Below are positions 17,253 through 25,292 of a DNA stretch of 64,000 bases, piece after piece (position 1 is the stretch's first letter; every line of letters starts with the position of its first letter). The translations under genes and the position numbers were made by a program. This stretch comes from CAYYMH01 sp964472785 (GTDB taxonomy: Bacteria > Zhuqueibacterota > Zhuqueibacteria > Thermofontimicrobiales > Thermofontimicrobiaceae), in the NCBI GenBank assembly GCA_964472785.1, contig CAYYMH010000004.1, positions 67,145-131,144 of the forward strand. Reading direction: 5' to 3'. The notes below the pieces were generated by a model, which was not told the origin of the DNA, did no database searches, and saw only the letters and a list, made by a program, of their open reading frames with translations.

Positions 17253-17762
17253 TTACTTCTTCTTTAGTTCCGGACTGGTCTTTTTTTTTTCAGGTTTTTC
17301 TAATTTGATTGTTTCTTTTACCGCTTCCGGTTCTTTCAAACTGAAAATCCATTTTTCGATGATTTCAATTTCCTCATCCACCAATGGTGGCGCTTCCACC
17401 GGCATTCTGTTGTCAACGATACCTTCCCCGCCTTTTACTTTCATCAAAAGATAGCTCCGCTCCGGTCGTTTTGTGTCCACTAATTTCAATGTATCTATTT
17501 GCAAACTGGGAACATTGACAATCGCTTCGACAAATTTATCATCCTCAAGATTCAACTTTTTCTTGGGATATTTGCCCCGATGACATCCGGCAACACTACA
17601 ATGTTTTTTAAAAACAACTCTGACATCATTTAGCAGTTGCTCTTGTTTGACTTGCTCCTTCGTATGCTTTTCTGATTTTGCTTTATCCTGATTATCGTTG
17701 GCAAAAATAATCCCTATTACGATCAAGGAAAAGACAAGAAAAATTGAAATAATTTTTTTCAT
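17253..17762 (-). CDS. Exported cytochrome-c-like protein with CX4CH motif
   Basis: 169 residues. A signal peptide (MKKIISIFLVFSLIVIGIIF) is followed by a charged stretch and the candidate haem site HCSVAGCHRG, with four residues between the cysteines. RMPVEAPPLVDEEIEIIEKW resembles the C-terminal Met-ligand and helix region of planctomycete-type small cytochromes. The ATG at 17762 has a GGAG site; an earlier in-frame start lacks one. The tail KPEKKKTSPELKKK is encoded by a run of ten As (17281-17290), where a -1 slip would lead into the DUF5777 frame. Whether haem is bound is unproven. Confidence 0.75.
   Translation of the reverse strand: MKKIISIFLVFSLIVIGIIFANDNQDKAKSEKHTKEQVKQEQLLNDVRVVFKKHCSVAGCHRGKYPKKKLNLEDDKFVEAIVNVPSLQIDTLKLVDTKRPERSYLLMKVKGGEGIVDNRMPVEAPPLVDEEIEIIEKWIFSLKEPEAVKETIKLEKPEKKKTSPELKKK
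17281..17290 (-). other. A10 homopolymer, candidate slippage site
   Basis: Ten consecutive As on the coding (minus) strand lie near the end of the cytochrome-like gene. One extra A in the transcript, or a -1 ribosomal slip, moves reading from that gene into the open DUF5777 frame, which continues as DQSGTKEEVNRFFDPDF and ATRLIN. It may also be a sequencing or assembly indel site. Confidence 0.45.
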
Positions 17763-17784
17763 GGTAACGCTCCATTTTTGGTTG

Positions 17785-18216
17785 TTAATTTTGTTCAGCC
17801 CCTTTATCAATCCAGTTTCGAATCAACTGGATTTCATCATCGCTCAAGGCTGACTTGTTTATCGGCATCTTTTGGGTGCCACTGGTTTGACGTCCTTCAA
17901 TTTTGATCACCAAATAGCTGTTCTCCGCATCTGACGGCTTAACCAGCAATAAATCTTGCTCCTGCGATGAAGGTTGATTGACAAGGTGATCGTATGTATT
18001 TCCCTCTGACAAGTCCAAACCAGAAGCAGCGGCTGCTGAACTGTGACAGCCTGCAATAGCACAGTTCGCAGTAAAAATTGGCTGAATATCATTTGCAAAA
18101 GATGGATTTTCCTTGACACCATTATCCGGCGACGTCGGACAATCCTCTTTGCCGCAGCCAATCCACAAAAAGTGCGAAATACAAGCTATAAAAATAATTA
18201 ATGTGAACTTTTTCAT
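17785..18216 (-). CDS. Cytochrome-like lipoprotein with CX4CH motif
   Basis: 143 residues. A lipoprotein signal ends at the lipobox WIGC. The mature part has SFANDIQPIFTANCAIAGCH, with a CX4CH candidate haem site, and KMPINKSALSDDEIQLIRNW with a Met-Pro that could supply the sixth ligand. This is the same domain as in the next gene downstream, suggesting duplication. Likely periplasmic-facing electron carrier or structural lipoprotein. The downstream gene starts 22 bases beyond the stop, so an operon is likely. Confidence 0.78.
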   Translation of the reverse strand: MKKFTLIIFIACISHFLWIGCGKEDCPTSPDNGVKENPSFANDIQPIFTANCAIAGCHSSAAAASGLDLSEGNTYDHLVNQPSSQEQDLLLVKPSDAENSYLVIKIEGRQTSGTQKMPINKSALSDDEIQLIRNWIDKGAEQN

Positions 18217-18255
18217 GTCTCAAACTCGCTTTGTTAAAAAAAGATTGTGTAAACA

Positions 18256-18816
18256 TTATTTAGTGAATTCATTATCGAAAAAATTATCACTCAGTGGATT
18301 CCTTTGCCTGGGCGCTCTGGATCTTTTTTGCAGGTCTTCGCTCAAGTCATCCATATTGCCCTCGTAACCTACGGCGATCATCACAATTACTTCATACTCA
18401 TCAGGCAGATTAAATTCTTCTTTAATCACATCGGGTTTAAAACCCGCCATCGGTCGAGCCACTAAATTAAGCTCGGTCGCCTGAAGTAAAATATTCTGAA
18501 CAGCCATACCCACGTCAAATTGATAATATTGTCTTCCGTCTTTGAGTTGACAATCTAAATCTGGTTTCGAAAATGCCGCGATGAGCAAAGGCGCTTTTTC
18601 TGCCCAGCTATTCCCCTTTGATAACGCTGTTCTTCCCTTTTCCAACGCTGATTCTGATGTCAAAAAAAGGAAACGCCACGGCTGATTGTTGAAACAGGAT
18701 GCGGAAAGCTGAGCCGCATTTTTTATTTTGTCAATTATCTCATCAGACAAAGGTTCATTTGAAAAAGCCCGCGAAGCCTTTCGTTTGTTCAATATTTCCA
18801 AAATGTGTGTTGACAT
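18256..18816 (-). CDS. Nitroreductase family flavoprotein
   Basis: 186 residues of the FMN-dependent nitroreductase fold. The N-terminal KRKASRAFSNEPLSDEII and AAQLSASCFNNQPWRFLFL form the FMN-binding region, and NILLQATELNLVARPMAGF and VMIAVGYEG are also typical. It uses NAD(P)H to reduce nitro compounds, quinones or related acceptors; the native substrate is unknown. A strong GGGGAGG site precedes the ATG. Confidence 0.87.
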   Translation of the reverse strand: MSTHILEILNKRKASRAFSNEPLSDEIIDKIKNAAQLSASCFNNQPWRFLFLTSESALEKGRTALSKGNSWAEKAPLLIAAFSKPDLDCQLKDGRQYYQFDVGMAVQNILLQATELNLVARPMAGFKPDVIKEEFNLPDEYEVIVMIAVGYEGNMDDLSEDLQKRSRAPRQRNPLSDNFFDNEFTK

Positions 18817-18838
18817 AACCTCCCCTATTATTTTAATT

Positions 18839-19033
18839 TTATTTGGGTTGTTTTACTTTGCACGTTGAAATACCCAGCGGAACATAGAGACCACATTTTC
18901 CGACCAATGCAGTGATAATTGGTATTAATCCGATAAGTCCCCACCAGCTATTTGCAACGATGCCGACCATGATAATTGCAAAACCGAGAATTACACGCAC
19001 GATTCTGTCGAGTGTACCGACATTCTTTTTCAT
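18839..19033 (-). CDS. DUF2892 small membrane protein
   Basis: 64 residues. The family pattern is clear: an N-terminal NVGTLDRIVRVILG segment, two membrane helices, and CGLYVPLGISTC near the end, with two cysteines. DUF2892 proteins often sit with rhodanese or redox genes; their function is not settled. The ATG has an AGGAG site. It precedes the nitroreductase gene by 22 bases on the same strand. Confidence 0.88.
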   Translation of the reverse strand: MKKNVGTLDRIVRVILGFAIIMVGIVANSWWGLIGLIPIITALVGKCGLYVPLGISTCKVKQPK

Positions 19034-19199
19034 CTGACTTTGCTCCTGTTTGATAATCTGAATTTTTATATATACGGATTTAAGGCATCAGCCTTTTACA
19101 TTAATTTGGAATTAAGGCGTCATTTTATTGAATACCTAAATCGGATTTAAGGCAGCTGTGTTTAAAATCCTGACGGATTAATTCCGGAACGCTTGAGCT

Positions 19200-20003
19200 C
19201 TACTTGATCAAAATACATTTCTTTGTTTGATAACTGTCTTGAAATTTCACCTGATAAACATAAATGCCTGATGGAACGTCTTGTCCGTTAAAGTCGCTGC
19301 CATCCCATTCAAACCTGAATTGTCCGGCTTGACTGTGATTTTGTTGAGCTTCAAAAACCATTTCACCGCTCAAATTATAAATTCGAATAAGCACATTATC
19401 CGCATCATCAATCTGGTAGCGAATCATCGTACTTGAATTGAACGGATTCGGATAATTTTGATAAACTGTGAATTGTTCCGGGATATTGGATTTGTTCATT
19501 GCTACATTCGTCCCGCTTTTTTGGGCTGTTTTTTCTGCTGTCGGTGTCGGATCGTCTCCTGACGTGCCAAAATTCCCGTTAACCGCATTGCCGGTAAAAT
19601 TGAATGTCACCGATTCGACATCCGCGCCGGGAGCAACCCAACCCACATTCCAGTTCCTCGCATTTGAGTTGGAATGTGTTGCTTCGCCACTTTGAATTTT
19701 TGCGTTATTTCCGGGATTGGACAATGTCCCAGCAGAAACTTTCAAATTAAAGCCTCCTTTGCTGCCAACTGGACCGCCAGTTACTGTAATTGCCAGTGTG
19801 TAGGTTTCTCCTGAAACGTATCCATCGGTGAAGATATCGGGAGTTGCATTCAACGTTATAGCAGAATTTCCTTCTGATAACGAACCGTGACATGTACAAC
19901 CGGACGTCGTGACACCTGTCTTACCAGATGAGCTTGAAATCAAATAACTCGTAAATCCAACCAATAAAATGCCCACGAACAATAATGATATTTTGTTATC
20001 CAT
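19200..20003 (-). CDS. Secreted protein with CXCH domain and type IX-style C-terminal sorting domain
   Basis: 267 residues. An N-terminal hydrophobic export segment is followed by a domain with SGCTCHGSLSEGN, resembling the choice-of-anchor V (Reelin-like) region. The C-terminal ~90 residues start FTVYQNYPNPFNSST and end with SGIYVYQVKF and KKCILIK, the type A sorting domain recognised by type IX secretion or its equivalents in FCB bacteria. The protein is therefore exported to the cell surface. The CXCH could bind metal or haem, which is unproven. A GGAG site supports the start. Confidence 0.82.
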   Translation of the reverse strand: MDNKISLLFVGILLVGFTSYLISSSSGKTGVTTSGCTCHGSLSEGNSAITLNATPDIFTDGYVSGETYTLAITVTGGPVGSKGGFNLKVSAGTLSNPGNNAKIQSGEATHSNSNARNWNVGWVAPGADVESVTFNFTGNAVNGNFGTSGDDPTPTAEKTAQKSGTNVAMNKSNIPEQFTVYQNYPNPFNSSTMIRYQIDDADNVLIRIYNLSGEMVFEAQQNHSQAGQFRFEWDGSDFNGQDVPSGIYVYQVKFQDSYQTKKCILIK

Positions 20004-20041
20004 TTTTCATCTCCAATGAAAGGTAAAAAATAAGTGAGAAT

Positions 20042-20770
20042 TTAACTTGATACGATCTCAGTGAATTTCTTTTCCACATCTTTCCAGTTGATGATTTCAA
20101 AAATGTTACTGACGAATTCAGATCTCCTGTTTTGATATTTCAAGTAATAAGCATGTTCCCAGACATCGATCACCAGTAACGGAACAGCGCCCCACTGCGT
20201 CAGATTCTGATGCTTTTCCGCCTGGAGAATAACTAATTTTTGCATAGCCACGCTGAAAGCAAAAACACCCCATCCTGATCCTTCCACTGCATTGGTGGCG
20301 CTGATCAGGTGCGACTTGAATGTTTCAAAACTTCCAAACTCCGCATTGATGGCTTTTGCCAAATCTCCGCTCGGTGTACCACCACCATCTGGCGATAAAT
20401 TTTGCCAAAAAATGGTGTGCAAAATATGACCGGAGCCGTGGAAAGCAAGATCCCGTTCCAAATGCTTAATGGCTGAAAAATCACCGTTCTTCTGCGCTTC
20501 TGCAATTTTCAACTCTGTTTTATTCAGTCCTTTTACGTAACCCGCATGATGTTTATCGTGATGGAGACGCATGGTTTGTTCATCAATTACCGAATCAAGC
20601 GCATCATAGGCATAAGGCAAAGGCGGTAGTTCATGTGTTCCGGGAGCCTTCGCTTCTGCAGCAAAAAGCTGGGATGCACTTCCAAAATTGTTCAACGCTT
20701 GCCCGCCTAACAGGATGGCGCCTCCACCAATACTCGCTTTTTTTAAAAATTCTCTTCTATTTTCTGACAT
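20042..20770 (-). CDS. sodA: Superoxide dismutase (Fe/Mn type) with Tat signal
   Basis: 242 residues. The N-terminus carries a twin-arginine signal (ENRREFLKKASIGGGAIL), so the enzyme is exported folded. Metal ligands are seen in the first LHHDKHHAGY block, in AFHGSGHILHTIFW and in DVWEHAYYLKY (Asp and His). It dismutates superoxide; Fe versus Mn cannot be called reliably. The ATG at 20770 has an AAAGGAG site, so the longer upstream frame is not used. It fits with the nearby superoxide reductase, rubrerythrin and cytochrome bd genes. The symbol covers the family, not a proven metal. Confidence 0.93.
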   Translation of the reverse strand: MSENRREFLKKASIGGGAILLGGQALNNFGSASQLFAAEAKAPGTHELPPLPYAYDALDSVIDEQTMRLHHDKHHAGYVKGLNKTELKIAEAQKNGDFSAIKHLERDLAFHGSGHILHTIFWQNLSPDGGGTPSGDLAKAINAEFGSFETFKSHLISATNAVEGSGWGVFAFSVAMQKLVILQAEKHQNLTQWGAVPLLVIDVWEHAYYLKYQNRRSEFVSNIFEIINWKDVEKKFTEIVSS

Positions 20771-20818
20771 GATGTGCTCCTTTCGAAAATAATTACATTC
20801 AAAATTTAGTGAATCTTC

Positions 20819-20892
20819 TGCCACAATGTCTCGAAGACACCAAGAAAAACGTTACTCCTTTTTTAACTTCGAGTCTTGGAGCCTTTGTGGCA
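20819..20892. repeat. Palindromic repeat, GCCACAAAG family (full hairpin)
   Basis: Arms TGCCACAATGTCTCGAAGAC and GTCTTGGAGCCTTTGTGGCA are imperfect complements flanking about 30 AT-rich bases. It fills the gap between the SOD and porin-cytochrome genes. Confidence 0.65.
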
Positions 20893-20996
20893 AATAAAAC
20901 TCTTGATAATTATAAACTTATTACAAATAAAAATGGGACTGATTGCCACGCCTTTGAAAAAATACAAATGAATAGCCAATCAATCCCCTTAAAAAT

Positions 20997-22214
20997 TTAG
21001 AATCCTGAAACCATACCAAAAGTCATCCGATTCAAATCATTCTCCAAATCTCTGGTATATTCAGCAATCAGCCGCAAATTTGTCGATAACAGATAGGTTC
21101 CGCTCAACGTTGCGGTTTCATATTTTTTTGCGAGCTGACCATTGATGTGAAAGTCAACATCAGATTCCATTTTGTTGTACAAAAAGGTGAAATAATAACG
21201 TGACTTGTCTAATTGCGGTGAAAAAACAACTTCTGCCACCGTTCCTTTTGACTCAATCTCTTTAGCATCCTCAATAAATAGCGGATTGCTATCTTTCCGA
21301 ATCAGATACTGAGCGGTAATATCAATGGGCCCAATACTGATTGTAAAATCAGGTCCCATATACGATAATTCATTTTCTGCGTTAGCAACGACATTATCAT
21401 CTTCTCCCGACACTTTTTCTTTACCCGTGTAATAGAATCCACCGATGCTCATAAAATCACCGATGCTCTGATTGATCCGCACGCCAAAATTTTTGAACGA
21501 ATCATTATCAAATTTTGTTGTTACATCAGCTTCCTGTTTTCCATTGCCATTGACTACCATTCCGATTACACCGGTTCCGGTTTGTTCCACACCGTAAGCC
21601 AGCATCACTCCCCGATCATAAGCCAGATTTGTCCCGGATAATCCGAAATGTTGTTTGTAGATAAAGTAGTCTTCGAACGTTAAACGCAGCTCGCGTTTCA
21701 TCAATGGATCTGAAGTTTGAAATTGTCCGACCATAATGTCCAAATTTGTTTTGAACACATTGTTAAAATGGATATACGCATCTTCGATTCCGGCAACCTC
21801 GCCCCGTTCAGACATGTAAAAATAGAAATAGTAGCCGATGTTTTTGTAAAGCGCTCCGCCGGACATGAATTTCAATCCCCAGGGCATCTGTAAATCTTTA
21901 TCCACTTTCTGATCTTCGTCGTATTGCGCGTATGCATCAAAACGAACCGAGATCGGGAAGTCTTTGTTTAACCACAGTAAATCATCTCCGGCAGTCACGT
22001 AATCCCGCTCCTTTTCGTCTTCCTGGATAATAAAACCTTCGCCTGCAAATTCATCTCCGTACGGTTTTAAGCGGGGAAATGGTGCATGGCAGGTTGTGCA
22101 GGAAATTTTATAACGGCGCGCAAACGCCGGTATTGCTTGAGAGCTTTGTGTAATGAAAAGTGAGCACACAAAAGTCACCAAAATAATGAACAATACTGAT
22201 TTTTTAAATTCCAT
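20997..22214 (-). CDS. Monohaem cytochrome-porin fusion (outer membrane)
   Basis: 405 residues. A signal peptide ends near SSQAIPAFA. One haem motif, ISCTTCHAPFPRLKPYGDEF, follows at once. The remaining ~350 residues are amphipathic strands resembling a beta-barrel (YYFYFYMSERGEVAGIEDAY, LDIMVGQFQTSDPL, and a C-terminal Phe). One N-terminal haem plus a barrel is the layout of Cyc2-type porin cytochromes that carry electrons across the outer membrane; homology to Cyc2 itself is not shown. A GGAGG site supports the ATG at 22214. The pentahaem cytochrome gene directly upstream is a plausible redox partner. Confidence 0.75.
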   Translation of the reverse strand: MEFKKSVLFIILVTFVCSLFITQSSQAIPAFARRYKISCTTCHAPFPRLKPYGDEFAGEGFIIQEDEKERDYVTAGDDLLWLNKDFPISVRFDAYAQYDEDQKVDKDLQMPWGLKFMSGGALYKNIGYYFYFYMSERGEVAGIEDAYIHFNNVFKTNLDIMVGQFQTSDPLMKRELRLTFEDYFIYKQHFGLSGTNLAYDRGVMLAYGVEQTGTGVIGMVVNGNGKQEADVTTKFDNDSFKNFGVRINQSIGDFMSIGGFYYTGKEKVSGEDDNVVANAENELSYMGPDFTISIGPIDITAQYLIRKDSNPLFIEDAKEIESKGTVAEVVFSPQLDKSRYYFTFLYNKMESDVDFHINGQLAKKYETATLSGTYLLSTNLRLIAEYTRDLENDLNRMTFGMVSGF

Positions 22215-22268
22215 TATGACCTCCGTTAAATTTTTGATTACCAAACACTTTTTAAGAATCCGATAAAT

Positions 22269-22371
22269 TGCCACAGATATTTTCATATAAACACGGATTT
22301 TAAAAAGTATCTATTACATTAAGTTTTTCAAATCATGATAAATCTGAAAAAATCCGTGTTAGTCCGTGGCA
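22269..22371. repeat. Palindromic repeat, GCCACGGATT/AATCCGTG family
   Basis: Arms TGCCACAGATATTTTCATAT...ACACGGATTTT and AAAATCCGTGTTAGTCCGTG...GCA are imperfect complements. Related copies are at 25800-25897 and 60886-60915. Confidence 0.6.
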
Positions 22372-22426
22372 GGAAAAAAAGTGTTCGGCTGTGAGTTGAA
22401 TTATCAGATTTTTTCGAAAAACACAA

Positions 22427-23806
22427 TTACTCGTAAACTTCGATCCACGTCGATGCCGTGTTGACCAGAATTCTTTCACTTTCCTCTTCGGGAACTCCCA
22501 AATATTTTGCCACAGGTTCAACTAATTTTTGGTAATACATTACAGCTTTAAACGTTACTTTACCGACAGGTATATCTTCGGGTAATTCCCAGGTGAATGT
22601 CTCAATTTTGGTTTCGCGCGGACCGATTCGATAATCCACACCAAGCGATGCTGTGTTCCACTGCATGATCGTCATCCGACCTTGCGGATCAAAATATGGC
22701 ATGCGAAAAATCCGGTTCCCAATTGGCACGCCATCTCGCTGAACACCTTTAAAATCCGGGTCTTGTTTGGGAATGCCCATATCCTGATAAGCCAGCACAT
22801 CCGCAGCTATGATATATTCTTCTCCTTCAAATCCTTTTTTATCCACCGGCAAATGGTACTCTTTTCCATTGGCATCTGTCGCTGTTACATGCAGCCACAC
22901 AATGCGATCTTCGACTGAACCGGTCGGAAATTTATGGCCTGTTTTGGCATTAAATAGCTGGACTTTAACAACGGCAACATCATCATACTCAATTTCCCGT
23001 TCCTCCGGATGCATCCTCAATTCTATCGTACCGGCGATTTTTCCAGGATCGTGGGCGCCATGAAACAGGTGTTGTGAAACCATACTCTCTTCAGCCATTT
23101 TTGCGTTTTTTCCCCATGCTTTGGGCATGTGACATTGATGGCACGGTACTCCCTCTTCAGCATAAGGTCCTTCTTTCCATTCAATGTGAGTTGATTTTAC
23201 CCAAATACCAAAGGGCGACTTTTCGTTATGGCAATTCGCGCAAAACTCTGCCTGTTGCATAAAATCACTTTCTTCCGTGTCATGATGCGGCGATTCCAAA
23301 CCGGGCTTGTTGCCCCATTTTTTCAGCCCCGGCTGCGACACATAACTGAAGTTGAAGGGTACATCTTCACCTTTGTAACTGTTAAAGGGTACATCTTCAC
23401 CTTTGTAACTGTTAATGGTGTGACATACATCGCAGCTCACACTCTCGTTGGCTCGAGAATTTTCTTCAGGCCGTGGCGGTGGCACATCCCCGGCTAAAAA
23501 TGCAAGCGGGGCATGGCAGCCGTTACAGCCATGGGATACAGACAAAAATTTCTCGTCCACTTTGCCGTGAGCAACTGCCAGATCGAAATATTCAATCTCG
23601 TCCCAGTGATGCGTATAAGCCTGCGACATCATCGACTGCTGCCATTGGTAATAAATATCCACGTGGCAACTTTTGCACGCTTCCGGCTTTTCGTACTGAT
23701 CGTACGATTTTGTGCCCAGCGCTTCTTCACCTGCAGGCAAATCCTGGCCGAATATTATCGCCGGACAAAATAACATCAGTAGCATCGAAATTTTTAATCG
23801 ATTCAT
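22427..23806 (-). CDS. Pentahaem c-type cytochrome, exported
   Basis: 459 residues with a signal peptide (LLMLFCPAIIFGQ). Five CXXCH motifs are visible in order: CKSCH, CNGCH, CDVCH, CANCH and CHQCH, all in the first ~240 residues. The C-terminal half is haem-free, with beta-rich segments such as VKVQLFNAKTGHKFPTGSVE. This layout recalls cytochrome c554/c'-family or NapC-linked multihaem proteins, but I do not assign an activity. A perfect 30-bp in-frame tandem duplication (23355-23414) repeats SYKGEDVPFN after the third haem. The ATG at 23806 has an AGGAG site. Confidence 0.88.
   Translation of the reverse strand: MNRLKISMLLMLFCPAIIFGQDLPAGEEALGTKSYDQYEKPEACKSCHVDIYYQWQQSMMSQAYTHHWDEIEYFDLAVAHGKVDEKFLSVSHGCNGCHAPLAFLAGDVPPPRPEENSRANESVSCDVCHTINSYKGEDVPFNSYKGEDVPFNFSYVSQPGLKKWGNKPGLESPHHDTEESDFMQQAEFCANCHNEKSPFGIWVKSTHIEWKEGPYAEEGVPCHQCHMPKAWGKNAKMAEESMVSQHLFHGAHDPGKIAGTIELRMHPEEREIEYDDVAVVKVQLFNAKTGHKFPTGSVEDRIVWLHVTATDANGKEYHLPVDKKGFEGEEYIIAADVLAYQDMGIPKQDPDFKGVQRDGVPIGNRIFRMPYFDPQGRMTIMQWNTASLGVDYRIGPRETKIETFTWELPEDIPVGKVTFKAVMYYQKLVEPVAKYLGVPEEESERILVNTASTWIEVYE
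23355..23414 (-). repeat. Perfect 2 x 30-bp tandem duplication within a cytochrome gene
   Basis: Two identical adjacent 30-base units (23355-23384, 23385-23414) keep the frame and encode SYKGEDVPFN twice. The lack of any difference suggests a recent duplication, or an assembly artefact. Confidence 0.85.
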
Positions 23807-23970
23807 TTCAAGGCTCCTATTTAATTTTAGCACATAGTAATCCGTCGAAAAACGAATTTAAGAATAACGCTCAAAATTATTTTAAAAATTACACACATGT
23901 TCGACTGATGACTAACTTGTTGAACATTGACGTCTTACCTTTTAAGCAGAACGCTGATCGCTAATTTAAT

Positions 23971-24732
23971 TTACAATAAAAGCCACAAGCTGACTCCCAT
24001 GACGATCATTCCTACCATAACACCGAGAATCGGTACATGTTCAGAATCGAATGATTTGGCTACTGGCACCAGTTCATCCAGGGAAATCGAAACCATAATT
24101 CCTGCGACTACCGCCAAAACCCACCCCAGTAAAGCGGATGATAAAAATGGTAATAAAATCAAGGCAGCGATGCCAGCGCCGATGGGTTCACTGACGCCAG
24201 ACAAAAATGAATAAAAAAAGGCTTTTTTCCGACTACCGGTCGCAGCGTAAATGGGCGCAGAGACAGCTAATCCTTCGGGAATATTGTGAATTGCAATGGC
24301 GATAGCAATTGCGAAACCCAAATTGATATCTTCCAAAGCCCCGGCGAAAGTAGCCAACCCTTCCGGGAAATTATGAATTCCGATTCCCACTGCAACCAGG
24401 ATACCAGTGCGCATTAATTCGTCGCTGGTGCCATCTTGTTTGTGATCAATGTGGCCAATGTATTCGTGTGGCAATAAGACATCAATCAAGAAAAAACTAC
24501 CCATTCCGATAAAAAAGGCAATGTGGGCATTGAGGAAGCCAATATCTTGAATACTGCCCTGAAGCAGCTCAACAAATGATACTAAAATCATCACGCCGGC
24601 AGAAAATCCGAGCGTGAAAGCCATAAATTTGGGTCCCGGTTTACGAACTGCCAGACCCAAAACACTGCCAATTGTTGTTGCCAGACCGGCGCCGGTTGTC
24701 AAGAGTAATGCAATAAATATCTCGTGCCCCAC
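23971..24732 (-). CDS. ZIP family divalent metal transporter
   Basis: 253 residues and about eight membrane segments. The two metal-binding helices carry IGIHNFPEGLATF and IAIHNIPEGLAV, the ZIP signature. A short His-containing loop (HEYIGHIDHKQDG) lies before them. It takes up Zn, Fe or Mn; the metal is not resolvable. Translation most likely starts at GTG 24732, which has an AAAGGAG site four bases upstream; the ATG frame from 24801 would add a hydrophilic 23-residue leader without a site. Its neighbours include several iron enzymes. Confidence 0.88.
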   Translation of the reverse strand: MGHEIFIALLLTTGAGLATTIGSVLGLAVRKPGPKFMAFTLGFSAGVMILVSFVELLQGSIQDIGFLNAHIAFFIGMGSFFLIDVLLPHEYIGHIDHKQDGTSDELMRTGILVAVGIGIHNFPEGLATFAGALEDINLGFAIAIAIAIHNIPEGLAVSAPIYAATGSRKKAFFYSFLSGVSEPIGAGIAALILLPFLSSALLGWVLAVVAGIMVSISLDELVPVAKSFDSEHVPILGVMVGMIVMGVSLWLLL

Positions 24733-24868
24733 AAAAGCTCCTTTGCTTTTATCCTTATTGTTAATGGAAAATTGATGTGCTGGGAAGTTAATCCGTAACA
24801 TTTTAAAATCTAATATTTAAAGAAATAAATTACGCATTAACTCCCCCATAGTGATCGAAACAACGCGC

Positions 24869-25243
24869 TTACGCTTTCCACAAACCATGCAGATTACAAT
24901 ATTCGCGAGCTGATACATTATCAGCTTTAATCTTGAATGTTGCTTCGGGTTGATCGCCGGGTTTCAGAAATTTGCGGTACACTTTTCCGTCAGCAATTAA
25001 TTCGATAAATTCGATATAATGCTTCTCCTCCATCGGATGGGCAACACTGCCAACTTTCACCGTGACTGAGTCCGCACTTTTTTCAATCACCGGCACGTGT
25101 TTTTCTTTTGCCGCGTCTACTGTATTTTCTTTGAGTAATTTCATCGGCTCTCCGCAGCAAACCAACTCACCTGCGCCGGTATGAAGCACTTCCACAATAT
25201 TACCGCAAACTTCACACTTGTAAATCTGATTTAATGCTGTCAT
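24869..25243 (-). CDS. dfx: Desulfoferrodoxin / superoxide reductase
   Basis: 124 residues. The N-terminal desulforedoxin-like iron site uses CEVCG and VCCGEP. The catalytic centre II residues lie in KHVPVIE, AHPMEEKHYIEF and CNLHGLWKA, which supply four His and one Cys. The enzyme reduces superoxide to peroxide in anaerobes without making oxygen. An excellent AGGAGG site precedes the ATG. It pairs functionally with the rubrerythrin at 30953, which removes peroxide. Confidence 0.96.
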   Translation of the reverse strand: MTALNQIYKCEVCGNIVEVLHTGAGELVCCGEPMKLLKENTVDAAKEKHVPVIEKSADSVTVKVGSVAHPMEEKHYIEFIELIADGKVYRKFLKPGDQPEATFKIKADNVSAREYCNLHGLWKA

Positions 25244-25292
25244 ATTTCTCCTCCTGATTTTATGGTTGATTGTTTCATTTAAAAAAGTGAAC

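Noticed and set aside
17288..17292. TGA at the head of the DUF5777 frame as a second selenocysteine codon
   Set aside because: It lies out of frame inside the cytochrome-like gene with no coding evidence upstream in that frame and no SECIS-like hairpin; slippage at the A10 run explains the frame better.
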